Assembly (NCBI GenBank): GCA_034440155.1
Contig: JAWXBN010000084.1
Coordinates: forward strand, 1-42,152
DNA: 42,152 nucleotides
Origin: Verrucomicrobiota bacterium
Lineage (GTDB): Bacteria > Verrucomicrobiota > Verrucomicrobiia > JAWXBN01
Direction of reading: 5' to 3'
Under the pieces are notes generated by a model, which saw nothing but the letters and a program-made list of their open reading frames with translations, was not told the DNA's origin and made no database searches. The position numbers and the translations under genes were made by a program. Shown one piece after another: positions 16,934-26,180 of this stretch. Each line of letters starts with the position of its first letter. Position 1 is the stretch's first letter.

Positions 16934-19900
16934 TTAATGTGATTTTGATTGCCCATGTGCGGGTGACGCCGCTTCATGTTTTTGCTCTCCGGCAGGCAAC
17001 TCGGGATTTAATGTATGGTCGTCATGATCTGAATCATTTTTTTCGATACTGATGAGACCCACTTTGGCTGCATCCGGCATTTTTGGATTTGGATTACGCA
17101 GACGCATCATATGGGATGTGCGAGGACGGGTATTCAAATAACTCAAGAGCGCATAACTCCTCGGATCTTTCAAATTGCGCGAAACATTACTTGATTCATC
17201 ATTCATATCACCAAATGTAATTGCTTCGGCAGGGCAAACCTGTTGGCAGGCGGATTTGAGTGATCCGTCCGGTATGATTGCCGGACTGGAATCCTTCGCC
17301 TTGATTAATTGGTCAATCTTGGCTTCTTCAATCCTCTGGACACAGTATGTGCATTTTTCCATGACACCACGCATACGCACTGTGACATTCGGATTCTGCT
17401 GGAATTTATAGAGCTCGGTATCTTGTTCGCTCTTGGTAGCCATGGGTCCAAGATAAAGCTGGTGATCTTGGATCGGGCGCTTGTTGTAATCAAAGAAATT
17501 AAACCGGCGGACTTTATACGGACAGTTATTGGCGCAATAACGTGTGCCGATACAGCGGTTGTATGCCATTACATTTAATCCATCCTCACTGTGGACGGTG
17601 GCATTGACAGGGCAAACAACTTCGCAAGGTGCATTCTCACAGTGTAAACAGGCGACGGGCTGCATGACCATTTCAGGGTTCTCGATGTCATTCTGCTCTT
17701 CGGAGCCTTGAGGTCCGGCGAAATAACGGTCGATCCTGATCCAGTGCATTTCACGGCCATTCTTGACCTGTTCAGCCCCTACGATCGGGATATTGTTTTC
17801 CGCCTGACAAGCGATCATACAGGCATTACAACCCACGCAGGAATTCAAATCGATTGTCATTGCCCATTGTTGCTTGGCTGTGAGGGGAGGGCTCTGGTAA
17901 ATGGAAATATTAGGAGGAACATGGGCATCTACCCCCATCTTTTTTGCTGAGAGGGGATCTTCTTTGAATCCTTCAATGGTATTTTCACGGAATAAGGCAC
18001 GTCCTTCCATGGCCCAATGTTGTTGGGTAATGGCGTGGCCAAAAACTCCTCCCATTTTTTGAATGGCGGGTTGTAAAATGATACTTGCCGCATTTGTAGT
18101 GCGCAGTGGGTAAACATCAAACCCGACTTGGTGGGACTCGACCCCGCCTACGCGTCCTGCGAGTTTGCGTCCGTATCCCAGGAAGAGGGAAATGGAATTA
18201 TCCGCATGCCCGGGAGCGATTTGAATGGGGATTTGGACATCGTTACCGCCGACCGAAATCCTGAGGAATTCACCATAATCAATTCCTTTTTTTGTATAAC
18301 TTTTGAGGCCGAGTGCCTTGGCGGTATTTGCACTGACCAATGCGGCATTGCCCCAAGTGATTTTTGTAATGGGATCGGGGAGTTCCTGGAGCCATCCGTT
18401 ATTTGCCCATGAACCGTCTTCGACACTATAATCAGCTTCAATAACCAGTTCAAGGTCTTGGGAACCGAGGGCGACAAATGAAACACCCGGTTTCGCTAGA
18501 GATTGATTGATGGCATTTAATTGGGCACTTGATCCGCTTGTCTTTGCAGTACTATTTTCGAGAAAGCCGCTGTGGATAAAACGGTTCCAAGCTGTTTCAA
18601 AGTCGGAGGGTTTGGCAATTTGTTTAAATGTTTCTTTGACGGCATCGGGGGCGACGAGTCCCGGTAGTCCCAAGAGCCTCTCGACCAATTGAATCTGCGA
18701 TAACCCATCAAAGAGAGGGAGGATCAGGGGCTGGATATTCAGATAAGTGCCGTCTTCGGCTAATGCGTCACCCCAAGATTCAAGATAAGTTGCAGCAGGA
18801 ATGTGTAGCTTAGAAAGTTTTGAAGTTTCATTAAAATCAAAACTCAAATGAATGGTTTCGGCGACTTGCCTTTGCAAATTGCTCCAACCGAGATCGGCGG
18901 GAGCGTTATAAACAGGATTGCCGCCCAGGATCAGGAGGGATTGAATAGAGTTTGATTTAATCGCATTGGCCAAGTCAACAATACTTGAATAAGAAGGAGT
19001 CTCATTTTTTCGGGTAACCAAAGTTTTCCCAAGGGCACCAAGTGCGCTATTGATCGCAGCAACCATTAAATGGGTTTCGACGGGTTGGTTAGGGCCGGCT
19101 ACGACGAGGGATTGTCCCTTGTGGTTGATCAGGTCAGCGGCTAACTCTTGGATCCATTTTTGTTTAAAATCATCGGGTTGAGCAAATTGCGCGAACTGAT
19201 CACAATTTGCTCCGACATTGAGACCTTGCTTGGTTAATTCAGTCGCTAATAATGCTGTAAAAGCGGGAATTTGGCTGGAAGGTAAACGAAGGCGGTGATC
19301 AGCCATTCCACCTGCGAGGGTATAACGGTGCTCGACAGCGTAAAGCCGGCTCATGGAATCCTCAGGACTAGTGATACGTCGGCTCTTAGAATAACGGGAT
19401 ACGCTTGTCGGTGTGCCATCCACAAAACCTAAGAAATCAAAATCTAATGAAACAATGATCTTGGCATTGTCATAAAGGGGCACAGAAGATTGATTTGCCC
19501 CATAGGCGATTGCGTCAGCTTTTTCCTTGTTCCGCCCAAATGTGACGGGGTCATAGCTGTAGATTATTGCTTTTGGCCAAAGTGAAGCAAGTTGCGCGAT
19601 CAGCCGGGCACGAGTCGGACTATTGGATTCATCTAAGAGAATGGCGAGACCATTGCCTTGGGAGAACCTTTTTTTGAAGTCTTCGAGAAAAATATTAAAT
19701 GCATCTTCAGTAATGACTTTTCCATCGAGAACAAACCCTTTGGAACGGTCAGGATCGTAAACACTCAGTACGGACGCTTGTGCGATTTGGTCAGTGGAAC
19801 CGTTTAATCCGGGGAAAGTGTAATTTCCTTCGGCTTTTGTCGGTCTCCCGTCATAAGTAGTGACGAGAAGGGGAAGGGCTCCGTTACGGCGTGGAATTGA

Positions 19901-20200
19901 TGTCGCATACGACAGGGGTTTGCCGGGGATCTGAAATTCGGGGGTTTTCGTAAACGGAATTATTTCTGTCCTAGGCCGGCGGCATCCGCTTAGACCGATT
20001 CCTGCCAAAGCTACGGAAGCACCCATGAGCTTAATAAAATTTCGACGGGAAACATCGTCTCCTGTAAACTCCGCTGCGCCTTGGGGAAATTCGCGTGAAA
20101 GCCATTCCTTAAATTCATCGGTGTGCGAATACTCGTCAAGGCTACGCCAGTAGCGCTTGCCGACAGGTGCTTCAGGTGGATGTGTAATTATTTTCTTCAT
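16934..20200 (-). CDS. actB: Alternative complex III Fe-S/molybdopterin-like subunit ActB
   Basis: 1088 residues. An N-terminal Tat motif ([10 protein letters not shown], Arg 52-53) is followed by a lipobox-like LSGC (C73), so export as a folded, lipid-anchored protein is likely. A large molybdopterin-oxidoreductase-like domain (about 80-720) is followed by a ferredoxin-like domain with four cysteine clusters: CVGCNAC (788), CLHC...C (851), [11 protein letters not shown] (883) and CTYC...CQQVC (950-989). In characterised ACIII the first domain binds no molybdenum and the second carries three 4Fe-4S and one 3Fe-4S cluster. The ATG at 20200 overlaps the actA stop (ATGA). The His-rich tail (about 1055-1088) is variable. 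Confidence 0.94.
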   Translation of the reverse strand: MKKIITHPPEAPVGKRYWRSLDEYSHTDEFKEWLSREFPQGAAEFTGDDVSRRNFIKLMGASVALAGIGLSGCRRPRTEIIPFTKTPEFQIPGKPLSYATSIPRRNGALPLLVTTYDGRPTKAEGNYTFPGLNGSTDQIAQASVLSVYDPDRSKGFVLDGKVITEDAFNIFLEDFKKRFSQGNGLAILLDESNSPTRARLIAQLASLWPKAIIYSYDPVTFGRNKEKADAIAYGANQSSVPLYDNAKIIVSLDFDFLGFVDGTPTSVSRYSKSRRITSPEDSMSRLYAVEHRYTLAGGMADHRLRLPSSQIPAFTALLATELTKQGLNVGANCDQFAQFAQPDDFKQKWIQELAADLINHKGQSLVVAGPNQPVETHLMVAAINSALGALGKTLVTRKNETPSYSSIVDLANAIKSNSIQSLLILGGNPVYNAPADLGWSNLQRQVAETIHLSFDFNETSKLSKLHIPAATYLESWGDALAEDGTYLNIQPLILPLFDGLSQIQLVERLLGLPGLVAPDAVKETFKQIAKPSDFETAWNRFIHSGFLENSTAKTSGSSAQLNAINQSLAKPGVSFVALGSQDLELVIEADYSVEDGSWANNGWLQELPDPITKITWGNAALVSANTAKALGLKSYTKKGIDYGEFLRISVGGNDVQIPIQIAPGHADNSISLFLGYGRKLAGRVGGVESHQVGFDVYPLRTTNAASIILQPAIQKMGGVFGHAITQQHWAMEGRALFRENTIEGFKEDPLSAKKMGVDAHVPPNISIYQSPPLTAKQQWAMTIDLNSCVGCNACMIACQAENNIPIVGAEQVKNGREMHWIRIDRYFAGPQGSEEQNDIENPEMVMQPVACLHCENAPCEVVCPVNATVHSEDGLNVMAYNRCIGTRYCANNCPYKVRRFNFFDYNKRPIQDHQLYLGPMATKSEQDTELYKFQQNPNVTVRMRGVMEKCTYCVQRIEEAKIDQLIKAKDSSPAIIPDGSLKSACQQVCPAEAITFGDMNDESSNVSRNLKDPRSYALLSYLNTRPRTSHMMRLRNPNPKMPDAAKVGLISIEKNDSDHDDHTLNPELPAGEQKHEAASPAHGQSKSH

Positions 20201-20850
20201 CGGTGACAACCTTGACAATTAACCGGAGGACTTACCTGCCAGTCATGAACCAATTTTTTGCCCATCACCAGTTGATCTTCCCGGGAGGGGGCTTTCCAGT
20301 CGAGATTAGTGACCTCTGCGACAGGACGGATAAACTCTTGAGGTGCTCGGTGACAGTCCAAACAGAATGACATGGATAGGGGTTTGGCATGGTAAACGAC
20401 TTCCATTTTGTTGACATTTCCGTGACAGTGTACGCAACTAACCCCACGGTTAACATGCGCGGCATGGTTAAAATAAACATAATCCGGGGTCTTATGAATC
20501 CACACCCATGGGATTGGTTCACCTGTTCTCCAGCTCTCTCGGACAGCCTCAAGTTTTGGACTGTCTTTTTTGATCTGCGTATGGCAATTCATGCAGGTTT
20601 GAGTCGTCGGAACATTCGAATGCGCCGCTTTCTCGACGTAAGTGTGGCAGTAACGGCAGTCCATCCGCAATTGATTCACATGGAGCGCGTGGCTAAAGGG
20701 TACAGGTTGAACAGGTTGGTACCCGACCCGTGTGTATTTCGGGGTGAAATAATACCAGACGCCGACCGTAACGGCAGCCCCGATGAGCCCCAAAACAACC
20801 AGTATTTGTAGGGGTAAAATGTTAGTCCAACGTGGAAATAAATTAGCCAT
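20197..20850 (-). CDS. actA: Alternative complex III pentahaem cytochrome c subunit ActA
   Basis: 217 residues: an N-terminal membrane anchor (about 12-34), then five CxxCH haem sites (CRYCH, CMNCH, CVHCH, CLDCH and CQGCH at the C-terminus), with extra His residues as distal ligands. This matches ActA, which links the ActB Fe-S clusters to the ActE haem. First gene of the 11-gene operon, with a CRP-type palindrome 50-76 bases upstream. No clear Shine-Dalgarno precedes the ATG. Confidence 0.94.
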   Translation of the reverse strand: MANLFPRWTNILPLQILVVLGLIGAAVTVGVWYYFTPKYTRVGYQPVQPVPFSHALHVNQLRMDCRYCHTYVEKAAHSNVPTTQTCMNCHTQIKKDSPKLEAVRESWRTGEPIPWVWIHKTPDYVYFNHAAHVNRGVSCVHCHGNVNKMEVVYHAKPLSMSFCLDCHRAPQEFIRPVAEVTNLDWKAPSREDQLVMGKKLVHDWQVSPPVNCQGCHR

Positions 20851-20870
20851 GTTCTTAGTTATCGGATGAA

Positions 20871-20899
20871 GATATAATTAGTCTTATTAGACTGTGCAA
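20871..20899 (-). promoter_or_regulatory. Candidate sigma70-type promoter of the act-cco operon
   Basis: On the minus strand, TTGCAC (20899-20894), a 17-base spacer and TATATC (20876-20871) lie between the CRP-type palindrome and the actA ATG. The predicted transcription start is near 20864, with the palindrome centred about 50 bases upstream of it. Confidence 0.45.
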
Positions 20900-20900
20900 G

Positions 20901-20926
20901 AAGTTTGTGAATTTTTTCACAAACTT
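20901..20926 (-). promoter_or_regulatory. CRP/FNR-family-type operator upstream of actA
   Basis: Perfect inverted repeat with 11-base arms (AAGTTTGTGAA, spacer of four, TTCACAAACTT). Read on the transcribed strand, its inner 18 bases TTGTGAAAAAATTCACAA are identical, including the spacer, to the site before coxB. The core is TGTGA-N6-TCACA. Its centre is 63 bases from the actA ATG. Confidence 0.72.
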
Positions 20927-21038
20927 TATTCATGTCTTCAAAATCCTGTTTATTTGTTTGAAATAGAACTAAATGAGAATCAGTCTTAATAAATGATAAA
21001 ATAAGCTATTTGAAGTAGAAAAACCGTTTTTTTCTGCG

Positions 21039-21067
21039 TTGACGGGACTAGGGACACCCATTACTCT
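21039..21067 (+). promoter_or_regulatory. Candidate promoter of the ferritin-like gene
   Basis: TTGACG (21039-21044), a 17-base spacer and TACTCT (21062-21067). The expected start of transcription coincides with the ATG at 21074, suggesting a leaderless or very short-leader mRNA; no Shine-Dalgarno is visible. Confidence 0.45.
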
Positions 21068-21073
21068 CCCGCC

Positions 21074-21544
21074 ATGGCTACAAAATCAAAATCTTCTTTA
21101 AATACAGATATTATCCGCGAACTTTGTGTCGCTTATTCCATGGAATTAGAAACGGTTCAGAACTATATTGCTAATTCAATTGATTTGGACGGGATCCGCT
21201 CTGATGTGATCAAAAAGGCATTGGCTGCTGATATTACGACTGAAATCGCTCATGCCCAATTATTAGGAAGTCGGATTAAAACAATTGGTGGACGTGTTCC
21301 TGGTTCTTTGGCACTCGTGCGTAGTCAAAGCTTTTTACAACCACCGAAAAAGAACACGGATATTATCTACGTTATTAAAGGTGTTATTAAAGCCGAAGAA
21401 AATGCGATCGCCCAATATAATAAAATCATCAAAATGTGTGATGGGCGTGATTATGTGACTCAAGATATTTGTATTCAGACACTTGGAAGCGAAGAGGAAC
21501 ACCGTCGTGAGTTCATGGGATTCCTTTGTGAATATAATTCTTAA
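21074..21544 (+). CDS. Ferritin-like di-iron protein
   Basis: 156 residues, four-helix-bundle composition. Metal-ligand motifs characteristic of the ferritin-like superfamily appear once per helix: YSMELETVQNY (Glu), EIAHAQ (ExxH), AEENAIAQYNKI (Glu) and EEEHRREF (ExxH). This is closer to rubrerythrin- or bacterioferritin-like proteins than to classical ferritin; no rubredoxin domain is attached. It probably stores iron or detoxifies peroxide in the cytoplasm. It is a single gene followed by a good terminator. Confidence 0.75.
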   Translation: MATKSKSSLNTDIIRELCVAYSMELETVQNYIANSIDLDGIRSDVIKKALAADITTEIAHAQLLGSRIKTIGGRVPGSLALVRSQSFLQPPKKNTDIIYVIKGVIKAEENAIAQYNKIIKMCDGRDYVTQDICIQTLGSEEEHRREFMGFLCEYNS

Positions 21545-21566
21545 TCATAAGCCATTCTCTAGAAAT

Positions 21567-21598
21567 CCCTTGCGAGTAATCCTCCCAAGGGTTTTTTT
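21567..21598 (+). terminator. Rho-independent terminator of the ferritin-like gene
   Basis: CCCTTG (21567-21572) and CAAGGG (21586-21591) form a stem with a 13-base loop, followed directly by seven T (21592-21598). Confidence 0.7.
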
Positions 21599-21679
21599 AA
21601 TACTTGCCGTTTAACGAATTTATCACACCGCTTGTCGAAAAAATATTTCCTTTACAAATATTACTGCTTTATTTGAATC

Positions 21680-21964
21680 ATGAAATCAATTCGACTCCTA
21701 GGTCAGGTGCTTAATGTCAATGTATTTCCTTTGACTGCAATTATATTATTTTCTCTCTTTGGCATGTCCGCTTTTGCCATTCAAATAAATGATTCAATTC
21801 CTCTTTCCTTGATACCAGCTTCTATTGCTGAAATAACATTCCCCTCTTTAGGGGGCATACTCCTGAATTGTGATTTCAGGAGTATTTTCTTGATCCTTTT
21901 AGGAACGGTATGCGGGATATACGGTGCTTCTCTCTCCCGAAAGAAAAAACATTTTGTCCATTAA
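21680..21964 (+). CDS. Small exported protein with a hydrophobic helix and basic tail (PEP-CTERM-like, degenerate)
   Basis: 94 residues: a signal-peptide-like N-terminus (about 1-33, ending FGMSAFA), a short polar stretch, then a second hydrophobic helix (about 70-84) ending in SRKKKHFVH. The helix plus basic tail resembles an exosortase sorting tail, but the expected Pro-Glu-Pro is missing (SLIPASIAE and ITFPSLGG instead). Its last 22 codons overlap the opposing pseudogene. A strong hairpin with four T lies inside the frame (21857-21888). It may be a small surface protein, a remnant of a larger one, or a chance frame. Confidence 0.35.
   Translation: MKSIRLLGQVLNVNVFPLTAIILFSLFGMSAFAIQINDSIPLSLIPASIAEITFPSLGGILLNCDFRSIFLILLGTVCGIYGASLSRKKKHFVH
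21857..21888 (+). terminator. Strong intrinsic-terminator-like hairpin inside a reading frame
   Basis: Perfect 11-base inverted repeat ATACTCCTGAA (21857-21867) and TTCAGGAGTAT (21875-21885), seven-base loop, followed by TTT. It would end transcripts entering from the left, before the 21680 frame is complete, or it protects the convergent junction. Confidence 0.5.
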
Positions 21965-23170
21965 TGTGACTTTGTTTTTTTTCTTACGACTCATTTTTAA
22001 ACCGATAGCACTCATTAATAATCCGATTCCTAACATAAGATAAGAAGAGGGTTCAGGAACGGCTGTCAGAGTGGCACTCCAAGACTGGGTTTGACCAAGC
22101 GGATTAATACCGCTTCCTGTCATCCAGAGATGGTTTGCAGAAACTCCGCTCACAGAGGTAATTGTCCAACCGGCAAATTCGATGCCAAGATTCCATTGGG
22201 TGGCAAGAAAAGTAGCGGCATCCATGAGGCCTAGGGCCTGACTCCAGACCAAACCCCGTTGACCGGCGGCTGTTGTTCCATAGCCGACCACCAATGATCC
22301 ATCGGCAGAAATATCAAAAGCAGTGGCATGAACCGCTCCTCCGGCGAAATCGCCCAAGCTAGTGAAGCTGGTTCCATTCCATATAACAGCCACCTGCCCT
22401 TCGGCACTTGTTCCTCATCCCACTGTTAAAGTCCCGTCGGCACTTGTCCGGTAGGCGATACTTGTAGAGGTACCAGCGTCCACATCCCAGAGACTTTGCA
22501 TGCCTGTGCCTTGGGTCCAACGGTAGGCTTCGTTAAAGTCATTATGTCCCACGACAACCGTACCATCATAGTTTGCTCCATAGGCATAACTTAAAACATG
22601 GGATCCGATCACTCCCAGATATTGTACATTTCTGGGGTTAAAAATGGCTGCACGGACATCGGGAGAAAATTCGCCATTAGGTCCGGGGGGCTCACCAAAT
22701 CCAACGACCACCTGTCCATTTCAGAGACTCCAGATGCTGCACTTGCGAATTTGTCACCGAGAATGTCACCTAATCCTTGCCATCCCTCTGAAGAGATCCA
22801 CTTGAGTGCTTCAGAGTCTCCCGGTAGGCGAAATCCGCCAGGATCCGGATATGTATTAGAGGATCCCCCTCCAGAAATCGTGTTACCATCATCGGAGATT
22901 CCTGAGGCCCCCGAATAGTTGATCGGCGCATAATGACCGGAGGGCATATAACCGAGGGAAGTTTTGCCGGATTGAGGAGTCCATAGCCAACCAGTACCAT
23001 AACCTGATGTGCCGCCTTGCATATCAGTGCCTACGGTGTAGCCATTATCATTTACGTCGCTTGAACCGTAGAGGTAATCGTGGTTGGGTAGTAATTCAAT
23101 ACTGTAAAAACCGGCTTTGAGAGGCAGGCAGGCAGATATGAACAGGCAAGTTCCTGTAAAATAAGATGTA
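21899..23170 (-). pseudogene. Decayed HAF-repeat protein with PEP-CTERM sorting tail
   Basis: Read from about 23170 leftwards, one protein can be pieced together: a signal-like core (TCLFISACLPLKAGF) without a usable start codon, then repeated G-S-x-D/N-G-x-x-V-V-G-type (HAF) motifs (SGISDDGNTISGG, SGVSE..GQVVVGFG, ANYDGTVVVGH, SADGTLTVG, SADGSLVVGYG), and a C-terminal VPEPSSYLMLGIGLL...SRKKK tail. Lesions: no ATG, GTG or TTG after the lacI stop at 23173, a one-base loss in an A run at 22719-22721 (minus GAAATGG where GAAAATGG would keep frame), and an in-frame TGA at 22415-22417. A 24-residue extension follows the normal basic end. It was probably a surface-sorted protein and is now non-functional, unless the lesions are sequencing errors. 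Confidence 0.75.
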
Positions 23171-23172
23171 GT

Positions 23173-24231
23173 TTACGCGCCAGCCCACCCCTTGATAATG
23201 AGCCGACCCATAATTTTTGGATTCAGATTTTTGACACTTTCCCGGATGATTAATCGGGGTTCGACAGTGACCTCATCTGCCCGGTAGGAAGAAGTCTCCA
23301 CAAATTTTTTCAGCAAGACAACAGCACTGGATCCAAGGGCTTCGAGATTAAGGGAGACGGTTGTCAGCGGGGGGCTTGAAAAAGATGTTTCATAGATCCC
23401 ATCGGCAGAGATAATCGAAATGTCTTCCGGGATTTTAACGCCGATTTCGAGGGCTGTTTTCAGGATGCCCAGAGCCACCGTATCATTCCAGGCAAATATT
23501 GCAGTTGGGCGGTTAGTGGAAGCATAAAGTTTTTTCAAGATCATTTCACACTGATCCCAATAATTTTCTTTGGGAAAAAAACATATCCAATCCTGATCTA
23601 AAAGCATGCTTTTTTCACGAAAGAATAATTCAAAATAGCCGAATCTTTTTCGTCCTTGGTGACTCTGTTCCCCTATAAAGGCGATTTTTCTATGCCCCAT
23701 TTCATGTAGATAGGACATGGCTAAATCAACAATCATTTTTTGATCGGTATTAACCTGTGAAATGAATGGCATCCGGGTCAATATTGACACGAGAGGGAGA
23801 CTTGTCAGATGGGAAACTTGAAGGTGATGAAGTGTTTTTGAATCGAAAAAAATAATCCCATCCACTGATGGAAAATTCCCTTTTAGGGAATCAGACTGGA
23901 TATCAAATGGAATGAATTCCACCTTACTGCGGGATATTTCAGAAATAATGCCATTGATGATTTGGGAATAGAATGAATTCCTGTTTTGTCTTTCGACTTT
24001 GTCAGGGAGGCTGATGCCAAACCTTAAAGTGCTCGGCAGCCCGTTCTCTTTTTTGATCTTCCCACACGGAGAAATGGGGCTGTATTCCAAGAGCTTGGCC
24101 ATCTCCAATATTCTTTCTCTGGTATCCTTGGAGAGCGAACCTTTACCTTTTAACGCCATTGAGACTGACGATTGGGAAACCCCGGCCAATCTTGCAATGC
24201 GCAATTGTGTGCTTTCTTCTTTCTCGAACAT
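23173..24231 (-). CDS. LacI-family transcriptional regulator (downstream paralogue)
   Basis: 352 residues from the ATG at 24231, chosen because it aligns with the neighbouring paralogue just ahead of the helix-turn-helix (STQLRIARLAGVSQSSVSMALKGKGSLSKDTRERILEMAKLLEY). A periplasmic-binding-protein-like sensor domain follows, with family segments AIFAWNDTVALGI, VPEDISIISADGI and LTTVSLNLEALGSSAV. Upstream in-frame starts at 24291 and 24420 exist, but the latter overlaps the other lacI gene. It presumably senses a sugar or related ligand and represses catabolic genes; the target is unknown. The next frame downstream is the HAF pseudogene. Confidence 0.85.
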   Translation of the reverse strand: MFEKEESTQLRIARLAGVSQSSVSMALKGKGSLSKDTRERILEMAKLLEYSPISPCGKIKKENGLPSTLRFGISLPDKVERQNRNSFYSQIINGIISEISRSKVEFIPFDIQSDSLKGNFPSVDGIIFFDSKTLHHLQVSHLTSLPLVSILTRMPFISQVNTDQKMIVDLAMSYLHEMGHRKIAFIGEQSHQGRKRFGYFELFFREKSMLLDQDWICFFPKENYWDQCEMILKKLYASTNRPTAIFAWNDTVALGILKTALEIGVKIPEDISIISADGIYETSFSSPPLTTVSLNLEALGSSAVVLLKKFVETSSYRADEVTVEPRLIIRESVKNLNPKIMGRLIIKGWAGA

Positions 24232-24293
24232 TGTCTCATCATATATCGTGAATCGCTGCTCCTCCGGTGAATCATCCAGCGGGGAGATCATGC

Positions 24294-24307
24294 GTCTAGT
24301 CCTAGAC
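24294..24307. promoter_or_regulatory. Palindrome between the two lacI genes
   Basis: GTCTAG-TC-CTAGAC, a perfect inverted repeat with 6-base arms in the 83-base gap between the tandem regulators. A possible operator, but it is short and could be chance. Confidence 0.3.
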
Positions 24308-24314
24308 AAGTCTA

Positions 24315-25421
24315 TTATGATTCTGTGACGGGGAAAAGTCTTTCTTGTGCAATTTTTAAAAATGATTTGGTCGGAGGAGATAATAACTTGACTGAATTCC
24401 TCGTAATTAATGATGGACACACTTCATCATGTTCTTGTGAATAATACTCTTTGACCGCAAAACGGATAATCATCCGTGCCGCCCTCCTACCTAGTTCTTC
24501 AAGATTCATACAGACGGTTGTTAATCGGGGCGTGCAGCACTCTGATTCATTGATATTATCAAAAGAAAGAATGGAAACATCCTCGGGCACTTTGACTCCT
24601 AGCTGGATCGCACCCTCGTAAATCCCCAAGGCCATCATGTCATTGTAAGCCACAATAGCAGTGGGGCGGCGTTTTTCTTCCCCCCAGAGTTTTTGGAAAG
24701 AGAGTTTGCCCCCTTTGAAACAATCATAATTATATGACATGCACACCAAGTTTTCATCAAATTGTGCATTGATTGCGCGGAAGCCTTTTTGAAAATACTG
24801 ATAACGGTTTTCAGCGGTTCGCCCGTTCAATAATCCGATGTAACCGATTTTTTTGTGATTATTTTTCGAGAGGTGTTCTAATACCAAACCCATCGCTTTT
24901 TTCTCATCTACAGTGACGGAAGCCAAATGAGGGTACTGGTGCATTACGGATACGATGGGGACACTCAAGGGAGAATTCAGGGTGGAGTCTCCTTCTGACT
25001 CGATGGGTAAAAGGATGACTCCGTTGCAATTTAGAGCACGGGAAAAATCGAAAAGATTTTTTTTGCATGTATTTAACGGGACGATTCCCACCCGGCTTGA
25101 TGAACATTCCTCGATGATCCCATGGAGGATCTTTGCATAAAATGAGTTTTGGAAAAGGCTATCACCATCTTCATTAATCCAATTGATGGCGATATTATGA
25201 CTGCATGTCCTCATGTCGCGGATACTATTTATTTTCGTGGTAGTAGCTGACTGGTAATAATTCAGCAGCCGCGCAACCTCTAAAATCCGGGTTCGGGTTT
25301 CTTCGGAGATGGTGCCTGTTCCACTCAAAGCCATAGAAACGGCAGTCTGTGAGACTCCCGCCAGTTTTGACACTCGATACTGTGTGCTTTCAAAACGCAG
25401 GTTGGTTTTGGTGGCTGGCAT
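24315..25421 (-). CDS. LacI-family transcriptional regulator (upstream paralogue)
   Basis: 368 residues with the N-terminal LacI helix-turn-helix and hinge (STQYRVSKLAGVSQTAVSMALSGTGTISEETRTRILEVARLLNY, about residues 12-55), then a two-lobed sensor domain (about 75-340) with AIVAYNDMMALGIYEG, VPEDVSILSFDNI and RLTTVCMNLEELGRRAARM. It is clearly paralogous to the next gene, which suggests a local duplication. A TATATA box at 25428-25433 places transcription start close to the ATG, and a long palindrome at 25499-25525 could be its operator. Confidence 0.88.
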   Translation of the reverse strand: MPATKTNLRFESTQYRVSKLAGVSQTAVSMALSGTGTISEETRTRILEVARLLNYYQSATTTKINSIRDMRTCSHNIAINWINEDGDSLFQNSFYAKILHGIIEECSSSRVGIVPLNTCKKNLFDFSRALNCNGVILLPIESEGDSTLNSPLSVPIVSVMHQYPHLASVTVDEKKAMGLVLEHLSKNNHKKIGYIGLLNGRTAENRYQYFQKGFRAINAQFDENLVCMSYNYDCFKGGKLSFQKLWGEEKRRPTAIVAYNDMMALGIYEGAIQLGVKVPEDVSILSFDNINESECCTPRLTTVCMNLEELGRRAARMIIRFAVKEYYSQEHDEVCPSLITRNSVKLLSPPTKSFLKIAQERLFPVTES

Positions 25422-25712
25422 ACCAAATATATAAAGGTAAATTAGCCTCTTCAGAAGATTATTTTTGGCAATATTATAATTATACCAGAAATTAAATCAT
25501 AATATGTTTATTATAAACATGTTATAGATAATTATTTTAAGGCATATTTGAAGTCCTAAATCTTTAGAGGATTGATCATAGATAAGTTTTTATTGTACAG
25601 GTGCCATACGAAATAAAACAGATAGATAAAAGAGTAATCAAATTACAGTTATTATCATGATTACATAATTGGTTATTTTATCTTTTTAAATATAACAAAC
25701 AGGAGAAAAGTT
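25422..25712. other. AT-rich divergent intergenic region with a candidate operator
   Basis: 291 bases between the lacI gene (-) and the receiver gene (+), very AT-rich. The main structure is an inverted repeat at 25504-25520 (ATGTTTA-TTA-TAAACAT) that extends with one mismatch to ATAA...TTAT at 25499-25525. It may serve as operator for one of the adjacent LacI proteins. AGGAGA lies just ahead of the ATG at 25713. No small gene or RNA was recognised. Confidence 0.4.
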
Positions 25713-26114
25713 ATGAATACTAATCAAAATATGAGTATTGTGGTGGTCGATGATGACAAATGTATCCGTTCGCTCTTAGTAGATGCCTTGGGAATTTTGG
25801 GATATGAAGTGGTCGACACGGGTTGTGATGGTGTGGAGGCTGTGGAACTCTATTCAAAACATCAACCGGACTTACTTATTTGTGACGGACAAATGCCCCG
25901 TATGAATGGGATTGATGCTGCCCGATGTATACTTAACAAGAACCCAGAAGCTAAAGTCTTGTTTGTTTCCGGCACATTGACCGAAGATGACCTTTTGCCT
26001 GATGAAAAGGCCCATTTCAGGGTATTATCGAAGCCATTCCATATTGCAGACCTCAAGACGGAGCTCGAGATATTTCAATTCAGAATTTCCCTCCTTGAAC
26101 ACGTGCGGCGGTAA
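25713..26114 (+). CDS. Stand-alone response-regulator receiver domain (CheY-like)
   Basis: 133 residues, a single receiver domain with no output domain. The acidic pocket DDD (13-15), phospho-acceptor D58 in LLICDGQMPRMNG, S86 in LFVSGT and K107 in LSKPF are all in place, so phosphorylation should be possible. A strong AGGAG precedes the ATG. No kinase gene is nearby, so its partner is unknown; the LacI genes are divergent. Confidence 0.9.
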   Translation: MNTNQNMSIVVVDDDKCIRSLLVDALGILGYEVVDTGCDGVEAVELYSKHQPDLLICDGQMPRMNGIDAARCILNKNPEAKVLFVSGTLTEDDLLPDEKAHFRVLSKPFHIADLKTELEIFQFRISLLEHVRR

Positions 26115-26180
26115 GAAAAATAAGTTTATCCCGTAGTCTCATTTTCTGCACGTTGATTATTTTTGCCCTGGTATATTGCC

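Noticed and set aside
22415-22417. TGA read as a sense codon (recoding) in the HAF protein
   Set aside because: TGA ends actA, actD, ctaA, nuoJ and other genes in this window, so it is a normal stop; the gene also has a frameshift and no start.
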